A stretch of 64,000 nt of DNA from NCBI GenBank assembly GCA_020351875.1, contig CP070671.1, forward strand, positions 757,325-821,324, read 5' to 3'. The stretch is from Chromatiales bacterium (GTDB lineage Bacteria > Pseudomonadota > Gammaproteobacteria > Steroidobacterales > GCA-2729495). Below the pieces are notes generated by a model. The model had not been told where the DNA came from. It did not search any database and was given only the letters and a program-made list of their open reading frames with translations. A program made the position numbers and the translations under genes. Positions 48,058 through 63,789 of this stretch are shown here, piece after piece. Numbering within the stretch: the first letter of the stretch is position 1; the number at the start of each line of letters is the position of its first letter.

Positions 48058-49395
48058 TCACGCCGCCGTGGCCGCCTGGATCGTCTCGGCCAGCGAGCGG
48101 GCGACGGTGTCCACCTCCTGCTCGTTCTCCCCTTCCACCATCACGCGCAGCACCGGTTCCGTGCCCGACGCCCGCACCAGGATGCGGCCCCGGTCGGCCA
48201 GTGCAGCCTCTGCATGGGCCACCGCCGTCTGAATGGGCTCGGACGTGTTCACGTTGACCCGTTGGGCAGTGCGAATGTTGATCAGGGTCTGCGGAAACCT
48301 CGGCATGCCGGCGACCAGGTCGGCCAGTTTGCGCCCGCTTTGCACGATCACGTGCAGCACCTGCAGCGCTGCAACCAGACCGTCTCCGGTGGTGGTCTTG
48401 TCCAGGCACAGCAGGTGCCCGGAGGTTTCCCCGCCCAGCTCGCCGCCGGACTCCCGCAGCATCTCCAGCACATAGCGGTCACCCACGGGGGCCCGCCGGA
48501 ACGCGATTCCCAGGTCCCCGAGGGCCCGCTCCAGGCCCAGGTTGCTCATCAGGGTGCCGACCACCGGACCCTTCAGGGTGCCATCCGTTTTGCGGGCCGA
48601 GGCCAGCAGGTACAACAGCTGATCGCCGTCGACCAGATTCCCGTCGTGATCCACCATCAGCACGCGATCGCCGTCACCGTCCAGGGCCACACCGAGGTGG
48701 GCACGGACACCCTGCACGGTCAGCTTCATCAGTTCCGGGCTGGTGGACCCGCAACCATCGTTGATGTTGCGACCGTTCGGCGAGCACCCGATCGGCACGA
48801 TTTCCGCGCCGAGTTCGCTGAGCACGCGCGGCGCTACCTTGTAGCCCGCGCCGTGCGAGCAATCCAGCACCACCTTCAGGTTGTCCAGGCGGGTATCGGC
48901 GGCAACCGTGCCGAGACAGAATTTCTGATAATCCTCGCGCGCCGAGTCCACGCGTTTTGCACGGCCCAGTTCGCCGGAGTCTCGGGTAATGGCGGGCTCG
49001 CCCAGCAAGGCTTCTATGCGCTCTTCGACCGCATCGGGCAGCTTCGCACCCTGACCGTCGAAGAACTTGATGCCGTTGTCGTAATAAGGATTGTGGGACG
49101 CACTGATCACCACCCCCAGGTCGGCCCCGTGGGCGTGGGTGGCCTGCGCAATACCGGGTGTCGGTAACGGCCCGAGCAGCAGCACGTCCATGCCCGCGGC
49201 CACGAAGCCCGCCTCCAGGGCCGACTCGAACATGTAGCCGGACACCCGCGTGTCCTTGCCGATCACCACGCGGCCCCCGTTCGGCGCCAGCACCCGCGCA
49301 GCCGAACTGGCGAGGCGCAGCGCAAACTCTGCGGTCATCGGGTGGTCGCCTACCCGGCCCCGGATCCCGTCCGTGCCGAAATACTCCCTGGCCAT
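48058..49395 (-). CDS. glmM: Phosphoglucosamine mutase
   Basis: 445 aa. Converts glucosamine 6-phosphate to glucosamine 1-phosphate for peptidoglycan and LPS. Active-site phosphoserine in VVISASHNPYYDNGIKFF, magnesium loop ALDGDGDRVLMVD, sugar loop GETSGHLL and phosphate-binding RASGTEPVLRVMVEG. The start FGTDGIRGRVGDHPM is typical. Next to folP and ftsH as in most gammaproteobacteria. Confidence 0.97.
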   Translation of the reverse strand: MAREYFGTDGIRGRVGDHPMTAEFALRLASSAARVLAPNGGRVVIGKDTRVSGYMFESALEAGFVAAGMDVLLLGPLPTPGIAQATHAHGADLGVVISASHNPYYDNGIKFFDGQGAKLPDAVEERIEALLGEPAITRDSGELGRAKRVDSAREDYQKFCLGTVAADTRLDNLKVVLDCSHGAGYKVAPRVLSELGAEIVPIGCSPNGRNINDGCGSTSPELMKLTVQGVRAHLGVALDGDGDRVLMVDHDGNLVDGDQLLYLLASARKTDGTLKGPVVGTLMSNLGLERALGDLGIAFRRAPVGDRYVLEMLRESGGELGGETSGHLLCLDKTTTGDGLVAALQVLHVIVQSGRKLADLVAGMPRFPQTLINIRTAQRVNVNTSEPIQTAVAHAEAALADRGRILVRASGTEPVLRVMVEGENEQEVDTVARSLAETIQAATAA

Positions 49396-49412
49396 ACCTG
49401 GTCCCTGCTCGA

Positions 49413-50237
49413 CTAATCCCTGGCTGCCGCCAATACTCGCAGGGCATCCACGGTGGGTGCAACGTCGTGGACCCGCAAAATTGCAGCCCCGTTCTGGGCG
49501 GCCAGCACGGCCAGCGCGATGCTGCCGGCCAGCCGCTCCTCCACCGGCCGGCCGGTGAGCTTGCCCAGCAGGGACTTGCGGGACAGGCCGGCCAGCACCG
49601 GGTAGCCCAGCCCCGCGACCTGCGGCAGGCCGCGCAGCAACGCGAGATTGTGCGCCACGGTCTTCCCGAAGCCGAAACCCGGGTCCACGACCACGCCGTC
49701 ACGGGGCACCCCCGCAGCCATCGCGGCGGTTGCCCGTTCGCGCAGGAACGCGGTCACTTCGGCAACCACGTCGTCATAGCTGGGATTGGCCTGCATCGTG
49801 CGCGGCTCGCCCTGCATGTGCATCAGGCACACGGGCACCGCGAGTTCGCCCGCCGCCTGCAGGGCGCCCGGCTCGCCAAGGGCACATACGTCATTGATCA
49901 TCGCGGCACCCGCCGACACCGCTTCACGCATCACCAGGGGTTTACTGGTATCGATGGAAACCGGCACGTCGGTTTCCCGGCACAAGCCTTCGATGACCGG
50001 CATCACGCGGTCCAGTTCCTGCTGGTCTGAAACAGGTCGGGCGCCCGGGCGAGTCGACTCGCCGCCAATGTCGACGATGTCGGCGCCTTCGTCGGCCAGC
50101 CGGCACCCGTGTCGCACGGCGGCCGCCACCGTGGCGTGACGGCCACCGTCGGAAAAGGAGTCGGGGGTAACGTTGACCACGCCCATCACGGCGGGCCGAT
50201 CGTGATGCAGCCAGTGCAGGGTCGGTGACGCGTTCAC
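49413..50237 (-). CDS. folP: Dihydropteroate synthase
   Basis: 274 aa TIM-barrel enzyme of folate synthesis and target of sulfonamides. Conserved VMGVVNVTPDSFSDGG, DIGGESTRPGA, INDVCAL, DPGFGFGKTVAHN and a late IL-RVHDV stretch. GTG start at 50237. No unusual residue was noticed at the known sulfonamide-contact loops. Confidence 0.97.
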   Translation of the reverse strand: MNASPTLHWLHHDRPAVMGVVNVTPDSFSDGGRHATVAAAVRHGCRLADEGADIVDIGGESTRPGARPVSDQQELDRVMPVIEGLCRETDVPVSIDTSKPLVMREAVSAGAAMINDVCALGEPGALQAAGELAVPVCLMHMQGEPRTMQANPSYDDVVAEVTAFLRERATAAMAAGVPRDGVVVDPGFGFGKTVAHNLALLRGLPQVAGLGYPVLAGLSRKSLLGKLTGRPVEERLAGSIALAVLAAQNGAAILRVHDVAPTVDALRVLAAARD

Positions 50238-50273
50238 GTCATGGCCCGGGAACGACTCAGGAAATGACCGGCC

Positions 50274-52190
<1,917 letters not shown>

Positions 52191-52240
52191 TGTCTTGCCT
52201 CAGCCTAACGGCCCTTGGAGCCGGAGTTCATTGGACCCTA

Positions 52241-52861
52241 CTATATCCGGTAGGTTCTGGCTACCAGATAGGTCTCGCGGCTTCCGGGCCGCGAGGATGC
52301 GGGCTTGCGTACGGTCACTGTCTTGAAGTGCCGGCGAACCTCACGCACGAAGTCATCGAAGCCTTCGCCGTGAAACAGCTTGCACACGAAACTGCCCCCG
52401 GGTTTCAGCACGCGCGTCGCCAGGTCCAGGGCCAGTTCCGCGAGCAACATGGCCCGTGGCTGATCAACGGAACGCACTCCACTGATATTGGGTGCCATAT
52501 CGGAAAGTACAAGGTCTGCCCCGCGCTCACCGGTAGCCGCCACCAGGGTGTCGAGTAATTTTTCGTCCCGGAAGTCGCCCCGGATGTACTCCACGCCCGG
52601 TAGCGGATCCATATCGAGCAGATCCAGCGCGATGACCCGGCCCGACTCGCCGACGATCCCGGCGGCAAACTGGCTCCAGCCGCCCGGGGCCGCGCCGAGA
52701 TCCACCACCGTCATGCCGGGCCGCAGCAACTGGTCCCGTTCGTGGATTTCCTGGAGCTTGAAAACGGCACGGGAACGCCAGCCTTCCTCCCGCGCTTTCT
52801 TGACATAAGGGTCGCCGGCCTGCCGTTTCAGCCAGCGCCGGCTGGAAGACTTGCGGGGCAT
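52241..52861 (-). CDS. rlmE: 23S rRNA 2'-O-ribose methyltransferase RlmE
   Basis: 206 aa, modifies U2552 in 23S rRNA. SAM site VVDLGAAPGGWSQFAA. The four catalytic residues K-D-K-E are seen in SRAVFKLQEI, LSDMAPNISG, SFVCKLFHGEG and SRETYLVARTYR. Basic N-terminus. Adjacent to ftsH as in the E. coli heat-shock pair rlmE-ftsH. Confidence 0.97.
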   Translation of the reverse strand: MPRKSSSRRWLKRQAGDPYVKKAREEGWRSRAVFKLQEIHERDQLLRPGMTVVDLGAAPGGWSQFAAGIVGESGRVIALDLLDMDPLPGVEYIRGDFRDEKLLDTLVAATGERGADLVLSDMAPNISGVRSVDQPRAMLLAELALDLATRVLKPGGSFVCKLFHGEGFDDFVREVRRHFKTVTVRKPASSRPGSRETYLVARTYRI

Positions 52862-52889
52862 CGTGGCAATCGGCGCCCGAACCGGCGCC

Positions 52890-53362
52890 TCACACGTAAC
52901 GCACTTCGACGATCTCGAAGCTCTTGCGGCCGCCGGGCGCGTCGACTTCTACCACGTCGCCTTCTTCCCGGCCGATCAGCGCCCGGGCAACGGGTGACGA
53001 CACCGAAACCAGCCCGGCGGCGATGTCCGCCTCGTCTTCGCCGACGATCTGGTAGGTGACTTCGCGCCCATCATCTTCGTCTACGAGGTCGATGGTGGCC
53101 CCGAACACCACGCGGCCGCTCACGGTGAGCTTGGTCACATCGATGATGTCGCAGTTCGACAGCTTCGCTTCCAGCTCCTTGATGCGGCCTTCGAGAAAAC
53201 CCTGCTCTTCTTTCGCCGCATGGTACTCGGCGTTTTCTTTCAGGTCGCCGTGCTCGCGCGCCTCGGCAATCGCTTTCACGATGCGCGGCCGGTCTTCACT
53301 CTTCAGCCGCTTGAGTTCGGCGCGCAGCTTTTCCGCGCCTCGCGCAGTAATGGGCCACCTGG

Positions 53363-53366
<4 letters not shown>
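52890..53366 (-). CDS. greA: Transcription elongation factor GreA
   Basis: 158 aa. The N-terminal coiled coil with the acidic tip ([35 protein letters not shown]) enters the polymerase secondary channel and triggers transcript cleavage; the C-terminal FKBP-like domain ends [22 protein letters not shown] start at 53366 overlaps the carB stop (GTGA). Shares its polymerase site with the DksA encoded at 20981. Confidence 0.97.
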
Positions 53367-56587
<3,221 letters not shown>

Positions 56588-56589
56588 GG

Positions 56590-57753
56590 TCAGCCGGCCT
56601 TCGACTGCAGGCGCTCGGCCTGGCGCTCGCGCATGGCCGCGCTGAAGCGGCCGAACAGTGCGCCGGCCTCGTGGGGCCCCGGACTCGCCTCAGGATGGCC
56701 CTGAAAACCGTATGCAAAACAATCGGTTCTCTCAATTCCTTGAAGTGAATTATCAAACAAGGAACGATGCGTCGGGCGCAGGTTCGGCGGCAGGCTGGCC
56801 TCATCCACTGCAAAGCCATGGTTCTGGCTCGTGATCAGCACACGCCCGGTATCGAGGTCGAGCACCGGGTGATTCGCGCCGTGGTGGCCGAATTTCATCT
56901 TGCTCGTCTGCGCGCCGCTGGCGAGCGCCAGCAACTGGTGGCCCAGGCAGATGCCGAACACCGGCACCTCGGCGGCCAGGATCTCCCGGATCGCCTCGAT
57001 CGCGTAGTCGCAAGGTTCCGGGTCGCCGGGACCGTTGGACAGGAAAACCCCGTCGGGCTTCAGGCCGAGCACTTCCGAAGCCGGCGTCTGGGCCGGCACG
57101 ACGACGACCAGGCAATTTTCCTCGACCAGCAGGCGCAGGATGTTGCGCTTGATGCCAAAGTCATAGGCCACCACGCTGCAGGGATTTACCCGTTTCACGG
57201 GCATCTGCTCCACGTGCGGCCAGTTCTTGCCCATGCTCCACTGGTAGCCCTGCTCGGTGGTCACGACCCGCGCCAGGTCCATGCCCGCCAGGCCGGGAAA
57301 ACGCCGGGCGTGGGCCACTGCGGTGTCGTCATCGGCAGCGCCGGTCATGATGCAGCCGGACATCGCGCCCTTGTCGCGCAGCAGGCGGGTCAGCTGCCGG
57401 GTATCGATGCCGGCGATGGCCACCGTGCCTGCCCGTTGCAGGAAAGCCTGCAGCGGCAGTTCGTCGCGCCAGCTGCTGGCCAGCGCCGGCAAATCGCGAA
57501 TCACCAGGCCAGATGCATACACCTTGCCGCTCTCGTGGTCGAAACTGTTGGTCCCGGTGTTGCCGATGTGGGGAAAGGTCAGCGTGACGATCTGCCGGCA
57601 GTAGGACGGATCGGTCAGGATTTCCTGGTAACCGGTCATCGCCGTGTTGAAGACCACCTCGCCAATGGTCTTGCCCGCAGCGCCGACCGAAATGCCGCGA
57701 AAAATCGTGCCGTCTTCAAGGGCCAGCAGGGCCGGCTCTGTCGCCACAGTCAC
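56590..57753 (-). CDS. carA: Carbamoyl-phosphate synthase small subunit
   Basis: 387 aa glutaminase subunit. N-terminal [18 protein letters not shown], then class I amidotransferase domain with nucleophile Cys in [14 protein letters not shown] and His/Glu in [18 protein letters not shown] start at 57753. A stretch of about 55 bases (56706-56765) coding [19 protein letters not shown] is markedly AT-rich and uses rare-looking codons, but the reading frame and protein are intact. Confidence 0.97.
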   Translation of the reverse strand: MTVATEPALLALEDGTIFRGISVGAAGKTIGEVVFNTAMTGYQEILTDPSYCRQIVTLTFPHIGNTGTNSFDHESGKVYASGLVIRDLPALASSWRDELPLQAFLQRAGTVAIAGIDTRQLTRLLRDKGAMSGCIMTGAADDDTAVAHARRFPGLAGMDLARVVTTEQGYQWSMGKNWPHVEQMPVKRVNPCSVVAYDFGIKRNILRLLVEENCLVVVVPAQTPASEVLGLKPDGVFLSNGPGDPEPCDYAIEAIREILAAEVPVFGICLGHQLLALASGAQTSKMKFGHHGANHPVLDLDTGRVLITSQNHGFAVDEASLPPNLRPTHRSLFDNSLQGIERTDCFAYGFQGHPEASPGPHEAGALFGRFSAAMRERQAERLQSKAG

Positions 57754-57843
57754 CTCGAGTCTGCGTTTTGTGCAGGTGCGGTCAACGGAAGGGTGCTGTC
57801 AGGCTCCCTCCCGCTCACGAATGAATAAGCTGGAACCCGAACT

Positions 57844-57872
57844 ATTCTAGCCGCGCCCGGCCCGGCGGCCAA
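57844..57872 (-). promoter_or_regulatory. Probable carAB promoter
   Basis: Minus strand: TTGGCC (57872-57867), 17 bases, TAGAAT (57849-57844), giving a leader of about 84 bases before carA. It lies in the 233-base carA-dapB gap. No clear ArgR box was recognised. Confidence 0.55.
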
Positions 57873-57986
57873 CTGCTTGCTTTGGAATCTGGGGTTAGAG
57901 ACCAGTTTGGGACACGCCGGCGCCACTCAAAGTACTCACCTGGCCCATTGACAATGGCCCCGGACACGACAGCGACGTCAGAAACC

Positions 57987-58796
57987 TTATCGCGTCTTAA
58001 GACCCAGCACTTCGCGCATGGAGTACCGCCCCGGCCCCTGCCCCACGAGCCAGCGGGCCGCCTGCAGTGCGCCCCGGGCGAACACGTCACGGCTCACGGC
58101 ATGGTGACCCAGCTCCAGGATTTCTTCGTCGGCTGCCAGCAGCACGCGATGGTCCCCGGCCAGGCTCCCGGCGCGCAGCGACACGAACCCGATCGCGCCA
58201 GCCGGCCGGGCGCCGGTCTGTCCGTGGCGGGTGTACACCGCCACATCATCCAGCTTGCGATCACGCGCCGCTGCGGCCGCCTCACCAAGTTGCAGCGCCG
58301 TGCCGGACGGTGCGTCGACCTTGTGGCGATGATGGGCCTCAATGATCTCGATGTCGTACTCGGGGCCCAGCGTGCCGGCGGCCAAGCGCACCAGTTCGGT
58401 CAACAGGTTCACGCCCAAGCTCATGTTGCGCCCGTATAGCACCGGGATCTGTGCGGCTGCCGACTCCAGCGCGGCCTGGCCCGCTTCTGTCAGGCCCGTC
58501 GTGCCCATGACCAGCGGCACGCCTGCAGCAGCGCAGGCGCTCGCGTTGCCGGGTGCCGCCGCGGGTAGCGTGAAGTCAATGGCCACGTCGCAGCCGCCGA
58601 GGGCATCGGCGGCCTGGTCCGTAATCACCACGTCGGCGGGCGCCAGGCCAAGGGACGCGTGGGCATCCTGCCCGACGGCCGGGTCGCCGGCTTCGGTCAC
58701 GGCACCGCCGGTTTCCAGGTCCGTTGCCGCGGCCGCCAGGCGCAGCAGCGCCTGTCCCATGCGCCCGGTGGCGCCCAGAATCGCAACTCGCAACAT
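57987..58796 (-). CDS. dapB: 4-hydroxy-tetrahydrodipicolinate reductase
   Basis: 269 aa enzyme of lysine and diaminopimelate synthesis. Nucleotide site VAILGATGRMGQALL, DFTLPAA, MGTTGLTE, and the signature IIEAHHRHKVDAPSGTAL with the catalytic His and Lys. Lies between dnaJ and carAB, a standard order in gammaproteobacteria. Confidence 0.98.
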   Translation of the reverse strand: MLRVAILGATGRMGQALLRLAAAATDLETGGAVTEAGDPAVGQDAHASLGLAPADVVITDQAADALGGCDVAIDFTLPAAAPGNASACAAAGVPLVMGTTGLTEAGQAALESAAAQIPVLYGRNMSLGVNLLTELVRLAAGTLGPEYDIEIIEAHHRHKVDAPSGTALQLGEAAAAARDRKLDDVAVYTRHGQTGARPAGAIGFVSLRAGSLAGDHRVLLAADEEILELGHHAVSRDVFARGALQAARWLVGQGPGRYSMREVLGLKTR

Positions 58797-58816
58797 CTTG
58801 TCCCCCGACCCTGATT

Positions 58817-59950
58817 TCAGGAGGTCATGTTATCGAAGAACCGGCGGACGCCGTCGGTCCACGACGCCCACTTCGGCCGATGCCGGGCGCCATTGTTTTC
58901 CAGCGACTCCTCCAGCTCGCGGAGCAGCTCCTTCTGGCGGGCGTTCAGATTCACCGGGGTTTCCAGGTCGACCCGGCAGTACAGGTCGCCGGTCGCCTGG
59001 CTGCGGACCGGTTTCACACCTTTGCCCCGCAACCGGAACAGCTTGCCGGACTGGGTTTCGGCGGGAATCTTCAGCGTGACCTCGCCGTTCAGCGTCGGTA
59101 CCTGCACCGCGCCCCCCAGCGCCGCGGTCGCAAACCCAATCGGCACCGAACACGCCAGGTCGGCGCCGTCCCGCTCGAACAACGGGTGCGGCTTGATGTG
59201 AATGTCCACATAGAGATCGCCGGGCGGCCCGCCGTTCTGGCCGGCCTCGCCCTCACCGCCCAGGCGAATGCGGTCGCCGTTGTCCACCCCGGGCGGTACC
59301 TTGACTGCCAGGGTCTTCTCCGACCGGACGCGGCCCTCGCCGCGGCACGTCTTGCAGGGGTCTTCGATGATCGCACCCACGCCGCGACATTTCGGGCAGG
59401 TTTGCTGGACGGAGAAAAATCCCTGCTGCATGCGAACCTGGCCGCTGCCGCCGCACGTGGAACAACTGGTTTTGCCGGTACCGGGTTTTGCGCCCGAACC
59501 GTCGCAGGTGTCGCAGGTGTTCAGGGTGGGAATCGTGATGTTGACGGTGTCGCCGAATACCGCGGTCTCGAGATCCAGGTCGAGCTCGTAACGCAGGTCG
59601 GCGCCGCGGAACACGGTGCGGCGACCGCGCCGGCCGCCGCCGCCGAAAATATCGCCGAACACGTCGCCGAAAATGTCGCCGAAGGCGTCACCCGGGCCGA
59701 AGCCGCCACCGCCACCCGCTGCGGCATCGACACCCGCGTGCCCGAACTGATCGTACGCCGCGCGCTTGTCGGCATTGCTGAGGATTTCGTAGGCCTCTTT
59801 GGCCTCCTTGAAATTCGCTTCGGCGTCGGCATCGCCCGGGTTGCGGTCCGGGTGGTGCTTCATCGCGAGGCGCCGGTAAGCCTTCTTCAGCGTCGCATCG
59901 TCGGCCGATCGATCGACGCCCAGCACCTCGTAATAATCGCGCTTGGCCAT
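58817..59950 (-). CDS. dnaJ: Chaperone DnaJ
   Basis: 377 aa Hsp40. J domain with HPD in [14 protein letters not shown], a Gly/Phe region, four CxxCxGxG zinc repeats ([32 protein letters not shown]) and the substrate-binding beta domains. Activates DnaK ATPase. ATG 59950 has an AGGAGG ribosome site; the frame extends seven codons upstream but those are not conserved. Confidence 0.98.
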   Translation of the reverse strand: MAKRDYYEVLGVDRSADDATLKKAYRRLAMKHHPDRNPGDADAEANFKEAKEAYEILSNADKRAAYDQFGHAGVDAAAGGGGGFGPGDAFGDIFGDVFGDIFGGGGRRGRRTVFRGADLRYELDLDLETAVFGDTVNITIPTLNTCDTCDGSGAKPGTGKTSCSTCGGSGQVRMQQGFFSVQQTCPKCRGVGAIIEDPCKTCRGEGRVRSEKTLAVKVPPGVDNGDRIRLGGEGEAGQNGGPPGDLYVDIHIKPHPLFERDGADLACSVPIGFATAALGGAVQVPTLNGEVTLKIPAETQSGKLFRLRGKGVKPVRSQATGDLYCRVDLETPVNLNARQKELLRELEESLENNGARHRPKWASWTDGVRRFFDNMTS

Positions 59951-60032
59951 CCGGCCTCCTGTCCGCACCAATGCGTCAGCCCGGCTGGTAGCTCACTACC
60001 CGGGCCCGTGTTGCCGGCAAGTACGCGCCGCG

Positions 60033-61967
60033 TCAGGCGGCGCCGGACTTGCCTTCCTTATCATCAACCTCCTCGAACTCCGCGTCTACGACACCGGAGT
60101 CGTCGGCCTGGCCACCGGTCTGTTCAGCCGCCGCCTCGCCGGTTGCCTGGGCCTGCTCGTAGGCCTGCTGGGCGACGTTCGCCGATGCGGCGCTCAGCGC
60201 CTGCACCTTCGCTTCGATGGCGGCCTTGTCTTCGCCCTTCAGGGCTTCTTTCAGGTCGTTGCAGGCGGCTTCGACGTTGGCACGATCTTCCGCGCTGACC
60301 TTGTCACCGAGATCGGCCAGGGATTTCTCCGCCGCATGAATCAGCCCGTCCGCCTGGTTGCGCACGTCCACCAGTTCACGGAACTTGCGATCTTCTTCCG
60401 CATGGGCTTCGGCATCGTTGACCATTCGGCTGATCTCATCGTCATTCAGGCCACTGGACGCCTTGATCACGATCTTCTGTTCCTTGCCGGTCGCCTTGTC
60501 CTTTGCGGACACGTTCAGGATGCCGTTCGCGTCGATATCGAAGGCAACCTCGATCTGCGGCAAGCCACGCGGCGCCGGCGGGATGTCCGTCAGGTCGAAC
60601 CGGCCCAGCGACTTGTTGTCGCCCGAACGTTCGCGTTCGCCCTGCAGCACGTGAATCGTCACCGCGGTCTGGTTGTCGTCGGCCGTCGAGAACACCTGGT
60701 CCGCCTTGGTCGGAATCGTCGTGTTCTTGTCGATCAGCCGCGTCATGACCCCACCCAGCGTTTCGATACCGAGCGACAGCGGCGTGACGTCGAGCAGCAG
60801 CACGTCTTTCACTTCACCGGACAGCACACCCGCCTGGATCGCGGCGCCGATGGCCACGGCCTCGTCCGGGTTCACGTCCTTGCGCGGCTCGCTGCCGAAG
60901 AAATTCTTCACCGCATCCTGCACCTTCGGCATGCGCGTCTGGCCCCCGACGAGGATCACGTCGTCCACGTCGCCAACTTTCAGACCGGCATCGGCCAACG
61001 CCGTCTTGCACGGACCGATGGTGCGCGTGACGAGATCGTCCACCAGTGACTCGAGCTTTGCCCGCGTCAGCTTGATGTTCAGGTGCTTCGGCCCGCTCGC
61101 GTCCGCCGTGATGTACGGCAGGTTCACTTCGGTCTGCTGGCCGGAGGACAACTCAATCTTGGCTTTTTCGGCCGCCTCCTTCAGGCGCTGCATCGCCAGC
61201 GGATCCTGGCGCACGTCCACGCCGCTCTCTTTCTCGAACCCGCTCGCCAGGTACTCGATGATCCGCAGGTCGAAGTCTTCACCGCCAAGGAAAGTGTCGC
61301 CATTGGTCGCCAGCACTTCGAACTGGTGCTCGCCGTCGATTTCGGCAATCTCGATGATGGAAATATCGAAGGTGCCGCCACCCAGGTCATACACCGCAAT
61401 CTTGCGATCGCCACGGCGCTTGTCCATGCCGTAGGCCAGCGCCGCCGCCGTGGGCTCATTGATGATGCGCTTGACCTCCAGGCCGGCGATCTTGCCGGCA
61501 TCTTTCGTGGCCTGGCGCTGCGAGTCGTTGAAATATGCGGGCACGGTGATCACCGCTTCGGTGACCGGCTCGCCGAGATAATCCTCGGCGGTCTTTTTCA
61601 TTTTCATCAGCACCCGCGCGGAGATTTCCGGCGGCGCCATCTTGTTGCCGTTCACATCCACCCAGGCGTCGCCGTTGTCGGCCTTCACGATGCTGTAGGG
61701 CACCATCTCCATGTCGCGCGCCACGACCTCGTCGTCGAAGCGCCGGCCGATCAGCCGCTTCACGGCAAACAGTGTATTGGCCGGGTTGGTCACCGCCTGG
61801 CGCTTGGCCGGCTGGCCGACCAGGACTTCGTCGTCTTTCGTGAACGCAACGACAGACGGCGTGGTGCGATCGCCCTCGCTGTTTTCGATCACCTTCGCCT
61901 GGTCGCCTTCCATGATGGCGACACAGGAGTTGGTGGTCCCCAGGTCAATACCGATGACTTTGCCCAT
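60033..61967 (-). CDS. dnaK: Chaperone DnaK (Hsp70)
   Basis: 644 aa. Phosphate loop [43 protein letters not shown], the interdomain linker [15 protein letters not shown], and a substrate-binding and lid domain. The tail ends in an acidic [14 protein letters not shown] rather than exactly EEVKDKK. Main heat-shock chaperone. A sigma-32-like promoter lies just upstream (62032-62060). Confidence 0.98.
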   Translation of the reverse strand: MGKVIGIDLGTTNSCVAIMEGDQAKVIENSEGDRTTPSVVAFTKDDEVLVGQPAKRQAVTNPANTLFAVKRLIGRRFDDEVVARDMEMVPYSIVKADNGDAWVDVNGNKMAPPEISARVLMKMKKTAEDYLGEPVTEAVITVPAYFNDSQRQATKDAGKIAGLEVKRIINEPTAAALAYGMDKRRGDRKIAVYDLGGGTFDISIIEIAEIDGEHQFEVLATNGDTFLGGEDFDLRIIEYLASGFEKESGVDVRQDPLAMQRLKEAAEKAKIELSSGQQTEVNLPYITADASGPKHLNIKLTRAKLESLVDDLVTRTIGPCKTALADAGLKVGDVDDVILVGGQTRMPKVQDAVKNFFGSEPRKDVNPDEAVAIGAAIQAGVLSGEVKDVLLLDVTPLSLGIETLGGVMTRLIDKNTTIPTKADQVFSTADDNQTAVTIHVLQGERERSGDNKSLGRFDLTDIPPAPRGLPQIEVAFDIDANGILNVSAKDKATGKEQKIVIKASSGLNDDEISRMVNDAEAHAEEDRKFRELVDVRNQADGLIHAAEKSLADLGDKVSAEDRANVEAACNDLKEALKGEDKAAIEAKVQALSAASANVAQQAYEQAQATGEAAAEQTGGQADDSGVVDAEFEEVDDKEGKSGAA

Positions 61968-62031
61968 AACTGTCTCCGTTGGCGCTCGCGCCGTCCCAGC
62001 AAAATTCCGCAGTGTTCGTCGTCAACTTCCG

Positions 62032-62060
62032 ATGTGGGGGAAGCTGGCAACGGTTTCAAG
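62032..62060 (-). promoter_or_regulatory. Sigma-32-type heat-shock promoter of dnaK
   Basis: Minus strand: CTTGAAA (62060-62054), 13-14 bases, CCCCCACAT (62040-62032), close to the sigma-32 consensus CTTGAAA / CCCCATnT. The -35 overlaps the grpE stop codon. Expected leader about 60 bases. Confidence 0.7.
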
Positions 62061-62613
62061 CGTTGTCTGCGCCGCTTCCAGCGTCCGCCGGCGCCGGCGG
62101 TTCGGCCGCGACGATGACCCTGGCCGGTCGCAACAGCCGACCGTTCAGCGTGTAACCCTTTTGCACCACCGTCAGCACGGTGCCCGGCTCCGCGCTGTCC
62201 GAAGGCCGCGTGGCCATGGCCTCGTGGAGCTGCGGGTCGAAAGGTTCACCGAGCGGGTCTACCGGGCCCACGCCGAACTTGTCCAGCGTGGTGAACAGCA
62301 GCCGCAGGGTCGCCTGTCCACCCTCCAGCAGCGCGTCGGCTGTAGCGTCGGCCCCGGCGGACACGCCCATCTCGAGACTGTCCACCACTGCGAGCAGCTC
62401 GCTCGCAAATCGTTCGATACCGTAGGCCCTGGCGTTTTCCACCTCGCGCGCGGAACGCTTGCGCAGGTTGTCCAGTTCGGCGGCGGTGCGCAGGTAGCGA
62501 TCGCGCGCCTGGTCCACCTCCGCCTGCAGCCGCTCGATGTCCGCCGCGGTGACCGCCCCGGCGTCGGGCGCCGGCGCCTCGGCCGCGGCCTTATCGCCCG
62601 AATTCTCGGTCAT
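62056..62613 (-). CDS. grpE: Nucleotide exchange factor GrpE
   Basis: 185 aa. Acidic N-terminus, long helix (ADIERLQAEVDQARDRYLR), the LRTAAELDNLRKRSAREVE stretch, and the C-terminal beta domain with PFDPQLHEAM and VLTVVQKGYTLNGRLLRPA. Releases ADP from DnaK and senses heat. ATG 62613 preferred over an upstream in-frame codon. Confidence 0.97.
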   Translation of the reverse strand: MTENSGDKAAAEAPAPDAGAVTAADIERLQAEVDQARDRYLRTAAELDNLRKRSAREVENARAYGIERFASELLAVVDSLEMGVSAGADATADALLEGGQATLRLLFTTLDKFGVGPVDPLGEPFDPQLHEAMATRPSDSAEPGTVLTVVQKGYTLNGRLLRPARVIVAAEPPAPADAGSGADNA

Positions 62614-62686
62614 GCCGGGTGTCTCCCCAGGGGTCAATGGGCACGCCAAAGCGCGCCGGGTTCAGCGTCTGTCCGAAATCTGGGGG

Positions 62687-63745
62687 CTAGTGCGAGGAAT
62701 TCAAGGCCGCGCCCACGAGCTTGGCCGTGATGTCGACGATGGGGATCACCCGCTCGTAGGCCATGCGCTGGGGCCCGATCACGCCAAGCACCCCAACCAC
62801 CTGGCCGTCCACGGAATAGGCAGAGGTCACGAGGCTGCAGTCATCCAGCAGCTGGTAGCCGGATTCCTCGCCGATAAAGATCTGCACGCCATCAGACACT
62901 ATGCTGCGGTCCAGCAAACGAAGCAGGTCGCGCTGCTCGTTAAAGGCTTCGAACAGCTGTTTCAGCGTGTCGACATTCGACAGCTCATCGCAGTCCATCA
63001 GCTTGGTCTCGCCGGAGATCACGAAGCCGGACTGCTCGAGTTCCAGGTCCAGGGCCTTCTGCGCGATCGCGACCGCATCGATCAGCAGGTCGTTCATGGT
63101 CTCGCGCATGCCATGCAGCCGCTGCACCACGTCGGCCCGGATTTCCCGCAGTTCCCGACCCTGGTAGTGCTCGTTCAGGAAGTTCGCCGCCCGCTGCAGT
63201 TCGTCGGCGGAATGATCGCGCTCCATCTGCAAAATGCGGTTCTGCACTTCCTTGTCGTTGACCACGAGGATGGCGAGCACGCGGCGGTCCGACAGCGGCA
63301 GAAACTCGACCTGCCGCAACTTCATCTGGCTCTGCCGGGGCAGCGTGACGACCGAGGCCAGGCTGGTGATCGCCGACAGCGCACCGGAGGCCCGTGCAGC
63401 CAGCGATTGAGAGCCCGCCGCGCTTTCCTCTTCCAGCTGCGCCTGGAGCCGGTGCAGTTCCCGGCTGCGCAGCGGCTGCAGCTTGACCAGCGTGTCAACG
63501 AAGAAGCGATAACCCTTTGCCGTCGGCACCCGGCCGGCCGACGTGTGCGGGGCAGACACGAAACCGAGCTCTTCCAGGTCCGCCATCACGTTGCGGATGC
63601 TGGCGGGGCTCAGCGACAGACCGGACTGACGCGCCAGGGTGCGCGACCCGACCGGCTGCCCTTCCCGGATGTAATGCTCCACGAGCGCGCGCAAGATGCG
63701 CCGCGCGCGATCTGTCGGCTCACCAATGTCGGGATCGGGAGACAT
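62687..63745 (-). CDS. hrcA: Heat-inducible transcription repressor HrcA
   Basis: 352 aa. N-terminal winged helix (RARRILRALVEHYIREGQPV; SLSPASIRNVMADLEELGF; HTSAGRVPTAKGYRFFVD), GAF-like domain and a dimerisation part with VVNDKEVQNRILQ. Binds CIRCE elements with GroEL as cofactor. No CIRCE was found before hrcA, grpE or dnaK in this window, so its targets may be elsewhere. Confidence 0.97.
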   Translation of the reverse strand: MSPDPDIGEPTDRARRILRALVEHYIREGQPVGSRTLARQSGLSLSPASIRNVMADLEELGFVSAPHTSAGRVPTAKGYRFFVDTLVKLQPLRSRELHRLQAQLEEESAAGSQSLAARASGALSAITSLASVVTLPRQSQMKLRQVEFLPLSDRRVLAILVVNDKEVQNRILQMERDHSADELQRAANFLNEHYQGRELREIRADVVQRLHGMRETMNDLLIDAVAIAQKALDLELEQSGFVISGETKLMDCDELSNVDTLKQLFEAFNEQRDLLRLLDRSIVSDGVQIFIGEESGYQLLDDCSLVTSAYSVDGQVVGVLGVIGPQRMAYERVIPIVDITAKLVGAALNSSH

Positions 63746-63789
63746 GCATCAATTCCGGGCGCAGTTTCGCGCGTGATATGGCTGTTAGG

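Noticed and set aside
57938-57956. Operator or terminator palindrome behind dapB
   Set aside because: CCATTG-A-CAATGG is only six bases per arm with a one-base centre and no T run; may be chance.
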